In this document: positions 25,401 through 32,100 of the stretch, one piece after another
Layout: every line of letters begins with the position of its first letter
Position numbering within the stretch: the first letter of the stretch is position 1
From: a virus
Virus record (IMG/VR): IMGVR_UViG_3300009684_000104
Span: 1-32,225 of that record
DNA length: 32,225 nt
Strand: one strand, 5' to 3'
Program-made: the position numbers and the translations under genes
Notes under the pieces: model-generated
Told to the model about the DNA's origin: nothing
What the model saw: only the letters and a program-made list of their open reading frames with translations
Databases searched by the model: none

Positions 25401-25655
25401 GAAGAAGCTAAACCTACAGAAGAATTTAAAGTAGAAGAACCTACTCCTACTAAATCAAGAAAGAACCCTAAAACAAAACTAGAGGAAGAAACTACTCCTA
25501 AAGTAGAGACAGAAAAAGAAAAAGAAAAGGTATCTTTGCCTACTGAAGCTGTAGATAAAATGAATGAGTTATTGAAAGATAAAAAACAACAACAAGCTAT
25601 ATTAAAAAAATTAATAGCTGAAGGAAGAATAGAAGAAAAACCTTGTAACATATAA
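22410..25655 (+). CDS. Large internal virion protein (ejection/cargo-type, 1081 aa)
   Basis: The N-terminus repeats DPLGIK twice (DPLGIKNSDPLGIK) ahead of a Pro/Lys-rich linker. Residues ~150-400 are charged helices. Hydrophobic Gly/Ala segments at ~480-520 (NAGMTAALLAGGTAGLVATA) and ~560-583 (VASYVVPIAWGGTMVLPMAR) could span or insert into a membrane, as expected for proteins ejected into the envelope. The last ~200 residues are a Glu/Lys/Thr/Pro linker (with KPTEEAKPTEE) and a short terminal helix. No lytic transglycosylase or RNA polymerase motif was recognised. It lies between the medium internal protein and the ferritin. Probably a capsid-internal protein delivered with DNA; the function is inferred. 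Confidence 0.6.
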   Translation: MEDEKDPLGIKNSDPLGIKKKDNLESSGPVPQEVSTTLPSPKKSLLGTENQKKPSDWGTLVGKPKDVTIGGFKINKQPIVGVKPKSVVKATPTPNVDFSKMNVDQLIDFDKGNEVSYVAPTVLSAMAGGVSKSKMSPQLRPQFDSFIKQNYESAVQKTKPYALKKEDLTSIEDDYKEAQSGGSLLYKVGAYTKGILNYQPLKEDNAGLKIKTPLEDLRKEVRDEAIHNGETLLPGQVEYRVKQKFIEEKKAEIHQSKMNAAKENLTPAEQYSLGLHKAQQASHLSKENKDNVKNMSEITSSIDGMTQDAESMKKEYDRLGGKVSQEFVDKFEDIKHNIALNLELRKTYQTKYVKNQKDIGTFQQEASAYTSENNEMLDIAKRIKSYGYGALGNLHEFTSKYIDKPSEAAFNTLGDITGIPLLKGMGMAAKHYGDVDQQYSEEYAKKAQKIKEGREGVVPGVIVGGTTKTLGLHNANDYANELVSIVGDNAGMTAALLAGGTAGLVATAVESAGGKVAEIRRENEGFKKAKEEAIANNENNFEFNGEKYKTKEYANKDLHSDVASYVVPIAWGGTMVLPMARQLKFLQNESRIAAAIEKESPDLLQKTFMQKTKDWTKDYIGHSLGLARDLKIMSLGQATLDDALGKKVDYFKVASDLKSVRDAFILHGMNAGFAHALGQTSRPYMTNEEAKTIDNNSRLISDLNNRLRFENITPESKVLVKKQIDRLTAESNVHIDNVLDRMSNMNDADYSKVVELARKSSDLRQEATDIHNSEFLNEEKQFALDKVKEDYIKNEKVLKGIKENYTPRKDGFFALPDREQNKLKEEASKKLISEAKARGDKEFNFSDRDITMEASKIHDSRNVPKEEVATPTEEKNVFYYKNEAPSEVPEGYTTMKKVENSAEIKLFEEQEAKPKGIEDVISKPIEIDINTNKSKENKPNTTIEEKKAEVEKLREEEQNEYKDVSPDDKVKLGEIYNKYDKLISPLLREIKAEGKPTEEAKPTEEFKVEEPTPTKSRKNPKTKLEEETTPKVETEKEKEKVSLPTEAVDKMNELLKDKKQQQAILKKLIAEGRIEEKPCNI
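22425..22472 (+). repeat. 24-bp direct repeat with adjacent A10 tract
   Basis: GATCCATTAGG begins at 22425 and again at 22449, encoding the duplicated DPLGIK. The second copy runs into ten consecutive As (22463-22472), a slippage-prone run about 18 codons into the 1081-aa gene. Confidence 0.85.
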
Positions 25656-25659
25656 AATA

Positions 25660-26175
25660 ATGAATAGTAAAATTGAGAAACCAGAAGTGTTAAGCCAAGA
25701 AGTAGTAAACTTATTACTTGAGAGATTACCAGATGAATTTAAAGCATTCTACTTTTATAGAAGTGCTACTAATTGGTGTCAAAACAAAGGTTTTTTTAAA
25801 GCTTCTGCATTCTTTAAAGCAGAGAGTGATGATGAACTAACTCACGCTAAAAAAATTGAGGACTACTTGGTTGATTGGAATGTTACTCCAGACCTATCAA
25901 ATATTTTAAAACCAGTATTAGAGTTTACAGACTTAATTGATGTAATAGAGAAGGCATACGATATGGAGTTTTCTTTATATGAAGGTTATGAAGATACTTC
26001 AATGAAGGTATTTAAAACTGGAGATTTATGTGTATTTGATTTCCTACAATTCTTTAGAACTACACAGAAGGAAGCTGTTGCTGAATATAGCGATAAGTTA
26101 AACGTAGTAGAAGGTACTAATAGAGATAGTAAGTTTGAGATGTTATTATTAGAAAAAGTTTTATTTAAAGGATAA
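25660..26175 (+). CDS. Ferritin with intact di-iron ferroxidase residues
   Basis: 171 aa, four-helix ferritin of the prokaryotic FtnA type, which oxidises Fe(II) and stores iron in a 24-mer shell. Aligned by memory with E. coli FtnA there is a constant +9 offset and no gap from helix A to helix D: E26 (FtnA E17), Y33 (Y24), W39 (W30), E59 and H62 (E50, H53), E103 (E94), Q136 (Q127). Thus the A and B iron sites are present. The third (C) site is altered: D58, T135, E138 and A139 replace E49, E126, E129 and E130. Not Dps-like, since ligands lie within one bundle. The gene sits 4 bp after the 1081-aa internal protein and 6 bp before the 1340-aa protein, with no promoter of its own, so it is expressed with late virion genes. 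It may act in the infected cell or be part of the particle. Confidence 0.9.
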   Translation: MNSKIEKPEVLSQEVVNLLLERLPDEFKAFYFYRSATNWCQNKGFFKASAFFKAESDDELTHAKKIEDYLVDWNVTPDLSNILKPVLEFTDLIDVIEKAYDMEFSLYEGYEDTSMKVFKTGDLCVFDFLQFFRTTQKEAVAEYSDKLNVVEGTNRDSKFEMLLLEKVLFKG

Positions 26176-26181
26176 TAAGTT

Positions 26182-29100
26182 ATGGCAGGACCTTGTGGAT
26201 TTATAGATAAAGTTACTGGAAAAGAATACGATACATTAGAAGCTATGTTGGCTGATATTGCTAAAGGAAATTTTGATTCATCTAAATCTGTTAAAGCTTT
26301 AAAAGTAAAGAATAAAATAGAGAGTTTAAATGAGGAAGTTAGAGATTTAAAGGGTCAAGTTAGAGATGTATTCAAGGCTAGTGTAGAAGCTTTAAAATCT
26401 GCTGATAAATCTTATGGAAGCAAGATTAAGAGTGTTAAAGATGCTGTAAATAATTCTATTAAAATATTCAAAGATAGTTTGGGAAAGAAAGAGATTTCTA
26501 ATTCTCAATACAAATCTATTTTATCTAAATTAGGAAGAATTAGTTCTGAGAAAGATGTTAATAAAGCCATAGAAGATTTTGTTAATCACGTTGATAATGT
26601 ATTTGATACTGCTGATTATAAAGAAAAAGTAGAGAACTCTAATAAAGCTAGAAAGAAAGCAATATCTAGATTATCAAAAGCAGGTGTTGTTAAGGATACA
26701 TATAGTGTTGAATCTTTAAAAAGAATGTTATCTCTTAATCCAGATAGAATACCAGCTGAGTCTCTTGCTAAATATGAGGAGATAGTTAATAAATTAGCTG
26801 ATGGTAATTTGTCAGGTGAAGGTGCGAATGCTTTAGTTCAAGAAGCAAATAATGTAGTTGCATCATACGAAAATAAAAACTTTAAAGATGTAGATTTAAA
26901 ACAAAGAGTAGATGATTTCATTAATGATTTTGAGGACTTAGAAGGTAAGTCTTATGAAGAAATAGTTACTGATATGTTAAAGAGTGATAACATAACTTCT
27001 GCTGAAAGTAAGTATTTATTAGAAAACCAAGATTTCTTTGAGGACTCTGCTAAGACTAAGAATAGAAAATCTAAAGAACCATACACTAAAGAAGAGAGAG
27101 ATGAGAAAAAAGCTACAATTAAAAACTCTTTAAACGATATACAAGATTTAAAAGATGTAGGTGTTTTAGATAAATCAACAAAATCAAGAATAGATAATAT
27201 TTTAGATAATGTTTCTGATGAATATTTAGATAGTTTATCTGATAAAGAGTTGGATAATATGAAAGACCACTTACTAAATATAGGTGATGGCTTTATAAAT
27301 AAACATTTAAATACAATAGATGCTTCTATAGAATTATTTAATAGTGAAAAATTAGTTAAAGAAGCTTTAGAGAAAGCAAATGTTAAGTTAAAAGATTTAG
27401 CTGTATCGTCTAGAGGAAAGGCTGTATTTAATAGATTAATTAAAAGTAAGAATACATTAAAAAGAAGTGGTTTAAGCAATCAATTATCAAGATACCATAA
27501 ATACGCTATAGATAATGTTTTAGGTCTTAAAAACAAAGATTTTGCAGGTATTTTCTTTGGAAAAGGATCTCAACAAGTTGGTGCTCACGATATATATGTT
27601 TTAGATACTAGACAGAAATTAATAAATCCAATAGATAAATATCTTGAAGATAAACATGGGAGTGATACTGACGCTATATTTAGAGCTAAAGTAAGAGCTA
27701 AATTATATACTATACAAAGATTACATGAAACTTCAGGATCAAGTAAAGACTTATCTGTAGATAAGTATTTCTCAAGTAAATTTTTTAATGATAAAGGAGA
27801 GAATAATAAGTACTCTAAAGAAACTAGAGATGTAATAAAAGAAGAGTTAGATAAGTTTAAGGATTTAGGATTTAACTCTGAAGAGTATTTTAAATCAAAA
27901 GACTTTGGTGATTCAGAAAAAGAGATAGTAAAGGCACATGATAAATTTTATAATAGTGATATAAAAGATAAGGCTTACGATACTTCTTTTTATGATGATG
28001 GAAATGTTCTTCAAGTTAAAGAAAATTATACACCAATATCTTTTAGTAGTACAAGCAGTAAAGGAGAGAGTTTAGAAAAGGAAGTAAATAATAAGGTATT
28101 AGAATTTACTAAGCCTAGTTTTAAAGCAGGAAATATTCTTGAGAAGACTGGTAGTACAGGAGGAGAGAATAAGGTAATATCATTAGATATAACAGAGGAA
28201 ATGCATAAGTATTTAGATGATGTATCATCAAGATACCACTTATTAGATAGAACTAGAAGAGACCAGGCTTTAATTAAATCTTTATTAAAAGACCCTAATC
28301 TTACTGATGATCAAAAAATAGTTATTCAAACTATAGAATCTTTACAACACAAATCAATAGCTGCTATACATTCTAAAGGTATGGGATTAGGTCTTCTTGG
28401 TTTTTTCTCTGGAAAGATAACTAAAGTAAAGTTGGTTGGTGTTACAAAAGCTGGACCTGAGTTATTAGGAAATATAATAAATTCATTACCTCATACTACA
28501 AAATACATTAATGGTGTTAGTATATATAAAAATATGCTTAAAAATGGAGGTGATAATAATAAAATTCTATATGCATTAAAAGTACCACAAGCAGCACGTT
28601 TTGCAAACAATATATTTGAACTGCCTAAAGTTGGTGGTCAAGGTGGTGCAGATGTTCCATTTGAGACAAGAATAAAGAGTAGTAGTAATTTAGATTCAGC
28701 TGGTAAAAAACTTTTGCTAAAGCTATATAAAAATTCTCAATTAGAAGGTACTCATAAAACCATAGAAGAGCTTGGAGATTTTTTATTAGCAACTCCAGAT
28801 AAAGCTATTGCAGTTCCTTTATTTTATGGATTGTTTGAAGGTAAGTTTGAAGAATTAACTGGGGAGAAACCTGATTATAAGAAAATATCAGATGGAGATA
28901 TAGATTATATGGATAAGTTTAGAAGGCAATTAGATAAAGCCACTAGACAAGCAGATGTTGAGATTAGTCAAATAGTATCATCTAAAAACCCTTATGTTGT
29001 AGCTGGTAAATACCAAACAAAATCTAGTGCTGGACAATCAGCAGTTATATTAAACCATTTTAATTCAAATCTTAGAGCTCATAACTCAGGTCAAGCAACT

Positions 29101-30204
29101 GGAATATATGTGGCTTTAGATAATATGATTTCAAATGGTAAGATTACAAGAAAAGATGCTGGTATTTTAGGTTCTAAGTTTGCAAGTCAATTTGCATATA
29201 CACTATCAAAAAGATGGATGACAACAACTTTGTTTTCTGGAGTAGCATCGGCATTAGGTTTATCTATATTTAATGATGATGAGAAAAAAGAAGGTCAATT
29301 TAAAAGAGATTTAATTGGAGCAGCAATAAGTCTTGCTACTGGAGCTTCAGGTAATTTTTCTTCAAATTTAGCTAGTGTTGGTGCAGAAATTATAAATGAT
29401 AAGTATTTAAAAGGTATAACTTACGAAGGAGCATATAACAAGAACATGAGTTCATTTGGTTTTACATCATACGATCCTAATGCTGGAGGTTTTAAAAATG
29501 CTTTTGATTATCTTATGAGTAATACTGGTTCTTTAGGTATTGCTAGTGAAGAATTAAGAAAGGATGTTGATGCTGGAGAAGCAGATATTAAATCAGGAAC
29601 TGTAAAAACTCTTTTAGGAACAGGAATATTGCCATTTGCAAAAGATATAAATTCAATGCAATCTCAAGAAAAGTTCTCATCAATACCAAATATTAAAGAC
29701 CAAAAAGAAATATATCATTCAGGTTCTCCTAAAGAAATAAAAGAGTTGGAAGGTAAGATGTATAATTACGTTAAAACTAGAATGTATAACGAGTATTTAA
29801 AATTATTTAAAGAATACGGAGATAAAACAACAAAAGGCCAAGAGAGTAAAATAGATTCTCAAATGGGTAAAATATATCCATCTTTAATAAAAGAGTTTGG
29901 AAGCAAATTACAAGTTAGTAGAGATGAGTTAAACTCTTTATTAGAATCAGCAAATCAGGCTGCTTTAATTAGAAGAAAGATTAGAAGTAATATGTTTAGT
30001 GATGATGCTTCTAAATATATGAAAATGAAGAAAGATGAGGTTGAACCAGCTATATTAACAAAACTGAGAGACGCTAAAAATAGTGGAGACAACAAAGAGT
30101 TTAAAAGACTTGTAAATGTAGCTATAGAGCTTAATGAAAGTAAAATATTATCAGACTCTAGTGTAGCTTCATTCTTTAAGTTAATGGCTAAAGGAAAGAA
30201 ATAA
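26182..30204 (+). CDS. Giant internal virion / cargo-type protein (1340 aa)
   Basis: The N-terminus MAGPCGFIDKVTGKEYDTLE is a short opening that I associate with very large virion proteins of Bacteroidota phages. Residues ~40-620 are Lys/Asp/Ser-rich, strongly charged and mainly helical. Two hydrophobic zones follow: ~721-770 (MGLGLLGFFSGKITKVKLVG) and ~1005-1070 (TTTLFSGVASALGLSIF, LIGAAISLATGASGNFSSNL), which could be membrane-active. The C-terminal ~200 residues are again charged helices. No peptidase, RNA polymerase or lysozyme motif was recognised. It is the last gene of the late operon, closed by a bidirectional hairpin. By size and position it could be the largest ejection or capsid-cargo protein; this is inference. 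Confidence 0.6.
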   Translation: MAGPCGFIDKVTGKEYDTLEAMLADIAKGNFDSSKSVKALKVKNKIESLNEEVRDLKGQVRDVFKASVEALKSADKSYGSKIKSVKDAVNNSIKIFKDSLGKKEISNSQYKSILSKLGRISSEKDVNKAIEDFVNHVDNVFDTADYKEKVENSNKARKKAISRLSKAGVVKDTYSVESLKRMLSLNPDRIPAESLAKYEEIVNKLADGNLSGEGANALVQEANNVVASYENKNFKDVDLKQRVDDFINDFEDLEGKSYEEIVTDMLKSDNITSAESKYLLENQDFFEDSAKTKNRKSKEPYTKEERDEKKATIKNSLNDIQDLKDVGVLDKSTKSRIDNILDNVSDEYLDSLSDKELDNMKDHLLNIGDGFINKHLNTIDASIELFNSEKLVKEALEKANVKLKDLAVSSRGKAVFNRLIKSKNTLKRSGLSNQLSRYHKYAIDNVLGLKNKDFAGIFFGKGSQQVGAHDIYVLDTRQKLINPIDKYLEDKHGSDTDAIFRAKVRAKLYTIQRLHETSGSSKDLSVDKYFSSKFFNDKGENNKYSKETRDVIKEELDKFKDLGFNSEEYFKSKDFGDSEKEIVKAHDKFYNSDIKDKAYDTSFYDDGNVLQVKENYTPISFSSTSSKGESLEKEVNNKVLEFTKPSFKAGNILEKTGSTGGENKVISLDITEEMHKYLDDVSSRYHLLDRTRRDQALIKSLLKDPNLTDDQKIVIQTIESLQHKSIAAIHSKGMGLGLLGFFSGKITKVKLVGVTKAGPELLGNIINSLPHTTKYINGVSIYKNMLKNGGDNNKILYALKVPQAARFANNIFELPKVGGQGGADVPFETRIKSSSNLDSAGKKLLLKLYKNSQLEGTHKTIEELGDFLLATPDKAIAVPLFYGLFEGKFEELTGEKPDYKKISDGDIDYMDKFRRQLDKATRQADVEISQIVSSKNPYVVAGKYQTKSSAGQSAVILNHFNSNLRAHNSGQATGIYVALDNMISNGKITRKDAGILGSKFASQFAYTLSKRWMTTTLFSGVASALGLSIFNDDEKKEGQFKRDLIGAAISLATGASGNFSSNLASVGAEIINDKYLKGITYEGAYNKNMSSFGFTSYDPNAGGFKNAFDYLMSNTGSLGIASEELRKDVDAGEADIKSGTVKTLLGTGILPFAKDINSMQSQEKFSSIPNIKDQKEIYHSGSPKEIKELEGKMYNYVKTRMYNEYLKLFKEYGDKTTKGQESKIDSQMGKIYPSLIKEFGSKLQVSRDELNSLLESANQAALIRRKIRSNMFSDDASKYMKMKKDEVEPAILTKLRDAKNSGDNKEFKRLVNVAIELNESKILSDSSVASFFKLMAKGKK

Positions 30205-30209
30205 AAAAT

Positions 30210-30238
30210 AAAGCCACCTAAATTAATTGGTGGCTTTT
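30210..30238. terminator. Bidirectional terminator between converging operons
   Basis: AAAGCCACC (30210-30218) pairs with GGTGGCTTT (30229-30237) around a 10-nt A/T loop. Ts follow on the plus strand, and on the minus strand the run TTTATTTTTTAT follows. The minus-strand gene's stop codon lies in the loop, so one hairpin ends both transcripts. Confidence 0.85.
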
Positions 30239-30672
30239 AATATTTTCATTACTTCGTTAAATACAAATTCATTTTGTTTTTGATTACGAGGCATATATAG
30301 AATATAGTTTAAGTTATTTTCTGCTATGTATCGTTTAAATAATTTCCAAACCATTTGTGCTCTATCTGTAAATATTCCTTTGCATTCTATTACAATCTTT
30401 TTATCTCCAATATCCAAAGTAAAGTCTGGGGTATACTTAATTGCTAAGTGAGTTTTCTCACCTTTATTTATAAGAGAACCCTTACTATTAATGGTCTTCT
30501 CATAAGAAGCATTAGGGAAATGAAATTTATCTATGATTGTGAACACTTCCTCCTCATACTTAATCTTAACTCCAGCGTCATCAAACAACTGAAATAGGTG
30601 TTGTTCAAGTCTACTTTGGAATTTCTTTCCTTTGTAAGTGGTCTTAATTGCTTTTGATATATTCTTTCCCAT
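30223..30672 (-). CDS. T7 endonuclease I-like Holliday junction resolvase
   Basis: 149 aa. Resolves branched DNA, which phages need before packaging replicated DNA. The alignment pattern with T7 endonuclease I (from memory) is clear: FQSRLEQHLFQLFDDAGVKI and the following YEEE match T7 YRSGLEDKV...GIKFEYEE; YTPDF matches YTPDF; IVIECKG matches IFVETKG. Catalytic residues correspond to E23, D83, E96 and K98 (T7 E20, D55, E65, K67). The gap between the first Glu and the Asp is 28 residues longer than in T7, filled by a Lys/Asn/Ser-rich insertion (~50-76). It is the promoter-distal gene of the minus-strand operon, 19 bp after the Cys-rich gene, with a TATCTTTG core just 4 bp before its ATG. The stop is inside the shared terminator hairpin. 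Confidence 0.85.
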   Translation of the reverse strand: MGKNISKAIKTTYKGKKFQSRLEQHLFQLFDDAGVKIKYEEEVFTIIDKFHFPNASYEKTINSKGSLINKGEKTHLAIKYTPDFTLDIGDKKIVIECKGIFTDRAQMVWKLFKRYIAENNLNYILYMPRNQKQNEFVFNEVMKILKATN

Positions 30673-30676
30673 AAGG

Positions 30677-30684
30677 CAAAGATA
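30677..30684 (-). promoter_or_regulatory. TATCTTTG core almost touching the resolvase start
   Basis: A TAnnTTTG match on the minus strand with only CCTT between it and the ATG at 30672. If active, transcription would start at or next to the ATG, giving a leaderless mRNA. It may instead be coincidental, since the gene can be read from upstream. Confidence 0.4.
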
Positions 30685-30691
30685 AAACTAT

Positions 30692-31060
30692 TTATTTAGA
30701 TTCATCGTACAATCCAAGTTTTTCATCTTCTTCCATTATATTAATGATAGTTATCTTTCTTGTTGCACAGCTCATCTTGTGTTCTCCATCTACCTTATGA
30801 CATTTAGGGCAGTAACTATCCTGAACACATTTTGGATAGGTACAGTAATCTAAATTACATATCTCTCCATCACGTTTAACACCTCTTAACTTGCATTTAG
30901 TAGAGTCTTTACCATTAGGATAGAACTGACTACAATTATCTTCATCTTCTTCTCTATTGAAGTTATGAAAGTATTGAAACATTCCATTTGGAGCTGTAAA
31001 CCTATAACAAAAATCTTTTGATGGACAACTTGTATCTCCACATTTACTTATATCAGCCAT
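30692..31060 (-). CDS. Cys-rich putative metal-binding phage protein
   Basis: 122 aa with eleven cysteines. The N-terminal module C7-x4-C12-x5-C18 (CGDTSCPSKDFCYRFTAPNG) with C43 downstream is a pattern I recall from many uncharacterised phage proteins. A second cluster, C56 to C98, includes CNLDYCTYPKCVQDSYCPKC followed by H88 and C98, resembling a zinc-ribbon pair. It might bind zinc or an iron-sulphur cluster; no enzymatic function is evident. Its start overlaps the end of the preceding 202-aa gene by 13 bases, so translation is likely coupled. It is 19 bp before the resolvase. Whether the two Cys clusters form one or two metal sites is open. Confidence 0.7.
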   Translation of the reverse strand: MADISKCGDTSCPSKDFCYRFTAPNGMFQYFHNFNREEDEDNCSQFYPNGKDSTKCKLRGVKRDGEICNLDYCTYPKCVQDSYCPKCHKVDGEHKMSCATRKITIINIMEEDEKLGLYDESK

Positions 31061-31656
31061 TTCTTTTTTAGTATTAATTCATAATAATCTGTAGCTTCTT
31101 TTACACCATCACTAATGTGTCTGGTCCAAATCTGTGGTGCTTCTTTCCTACACTGTGCTATTCTTTCTGCTATAGTGTTGGATTTATCCGTCTCTCTTGT
31201 ATAGTATAACCAAGATTCCCAGTAATGGTCTAGGTGTGGAGCTACAAATGTTACAGCTATCTGCCATTTAAAGAATACAAAAGAAATAAGAGGACTCCAT
31301 TCAAATCTGTAATCATTACTTCTCCATTTAGTCTTCCAACCTAATGATACAAAGTCGAAACCTATCTTCTTAGTAACAGCATAGGAATAACTTTTTCTTT
31401 CCTCATATAGTTCATCATAAGACTTTATAGTTCTTGCATAATTAGGATTGAGTTCATTATATCTTTTCTCATTCTCTATGTGCTTTAAAACAGCATCATT
31501 AATTAACTTAGGTGTACCCTTTACCCATTTACGTGGATAAAAATAAGGTGTACCTAATGCAATCTTCCCACAATACCATTTTAGTTTTAATGGTTTAAAA
31601 GGAGAGTTATATACTCTCAAGAAGTCAAGGTCTTTTATAAAATATTTTAGCTTCAT
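31048..31656 (-). CDS. Conserved phage hypothetical protein (202 aa)
   Basis: Aromatic-rich. Conserved-looking blocks are PRKWVKGTPKLINDAVLKHI (~41-60), KKIGFDFVSLGWKTKWRSND (~96-115), FEWSPLISFVFFKWQIAVTF (~118-137) and YWESWLYYTRETDKSNTIAE (~144-163) with ERIAQCRKEAPQIWT. I recall this order from widespread phage proteins without assigned function. The central hydrophobic stretch is interrupted by Trp/Lys, more like a buried beta core than a membrane helix. Gene position: two bases after the stop of a 49-aa gene and overlapping the Cys-rich gene by 13 bases. I do not assign a function. Confidence 0.75.
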   Translation of the reverse strand: MKLKYFIKDLDFLRVYNSPFKPLKLKWYCGKIALGTPYFYPRKWVKGTPKLINDAVLKHIENEKRYNELNPNYARTIKSYDELYEERKSYSYAVTKKIGFDFVSLGWKTKWRSNDYRFEWSPLISFVFFKWQIAVTFVAPHLDHYWESWLYYTRETDKSNTIAERIAQCRKEAPQIWTRHISDGVKEATDYYELILKKKWLI

Positions 31657-31658
31657 AA

Positions 31659-31808
31659 TTATTTAATTGATTTTAAACTATCGTTCTTTCTATAGGCCAT
31701 TACATCAAATGTAACTCCTGATTCTGAATTGTCAGTTCTAGTCTTATGAATAAGTTTTCCATTCATAAAAATATAACATTCATTACCTTTAACTATTGTG
31801 TGCGTCAT
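31659..31808 (-). CDS. Small protein, 49 aa, in coupled operon
   Basis: A clean short frame: MTHTIVKGNECYIFMNGKLI and a C-terminal SGVTFDVMAYRKNDSLKSIK. Its ATG overlaps the TGA of the 68-aa gene (ATGA), and its stop is two bases before the 202-aa start, leaving no room for non-coding sequence. Beta-rich and soluble, with no known motif. The gene support is its spacing and overlap pattern; function unknown. Confidence 0.65.
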   Translation of the reverse strand: MTHTIVKGNECYIFMNGKLIHKTRTDNSESGVTFDVMAYRKNDSLKSIK

Positions 31809-32011
31809 AATCCTTTTTCCTTTTTATATATTTCTAATAGTTTAGTTAGTCTTTCTTTTGTATGCCAATCTGATAAATACTCTGCAAATCCAATAGCAAA
31901 TTCATCTGCTATTTTTTCATGTTCGATAGATACGAGTTCTACCATACCTTCGTAGTGTTCATCTTCTTCATCATTGATGAACCATTGTTGGAACTTATCT
32001 TTTAGTGTCAT
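31805..32011 (-). CDS. Small acidic helical protein, 68 aa
   Basis: Two helical parts: MTLKDKFQQWFINDEEDEHY (acidic) and a C-terminal amphipathic stretch (FAIGFAEYLSDWHTKERLTK). Both ends show ATGA overlaps: its start with the TGA of the 30-aa gene and its stop with the ATG of the 49-aa gene. No known domain is recognised; size, charge and operon position suit a small regulatory or protein-binding factor, which is only a guess. Confidence 0.65.
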   Translation of the reverse strand: MTLKDKFQQWFINDEEDEHYEGMVELVSIEHEKIADEFAIGFAEYLSDWHTKERLTKLLEIYKKEKGL

Positions 32012-32100
32012 TCGCTTCCTTTTTTAATTAAGTAATACCAAAGCCATATAACTTTGTTTCTAATCAGCTCATAAGCAGCTATTGCTAATAAGTATCTCAT
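32008..32100 (-). CDS. Microprotein, 30 aa, possible membrane helix
   Basis: The frame begins MRYLLAIAAYELIRNKVIWL and ends WYYLIKKGSE. Residues ~3-25 are hydrophobic with an interior E-L-I-R-N-K break, so a membrane-associated or amphipathic helix is possible. Its start overlaps the upstream gene's TGA and its stop overlaps the downstream ATG, both as ATGA. Very short, so confidence depends on those overlaps. Confidence 0.5.
   Translation of the reverse strand: MRYLLAIAAYELIRNKVIWLWYYLIKKGSE

Noticed and set aside
25082-25651. 189-codon open frame on the minus strand
   Set aside because: It is antisense to the Glu/Lys/Thr-rich end of the 1081-aa gene. That codon bias produces stop-free, Ser/Leu/Phe-rich antisense frames; there is no leader or promoter.
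25660-26175. Dps-type miniferritin
   Set aside because: In Dps the iron ligands come from two subunits. Here all ligands fall at FtnA positions within one four-helix bundle, with FtnA spacing.
26952-27479. 175-codon open frame on the minus strand
   Set aside because: Antisense to the charged helical part of the 1340-aa gene, with low-complexity Leu/Phe/Ser composition and no initiation signals.
22410-30204. Tape measure protein among the giant genes
   Set aside because: No long uninterrupted hydrophobic-heptad coiled coil and no neighbouring tail tube, chaperone or baseplate genes of siphovirus or myovirus type; the order fits podovirus ejection proteins.
31746-31955. 69-codon plus-strand frame
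   Set aside because: Lies opposite the coupled 49-aa and 68-aa minus-strand genes, whose ATGA overlaps show that the coding strand is minus.
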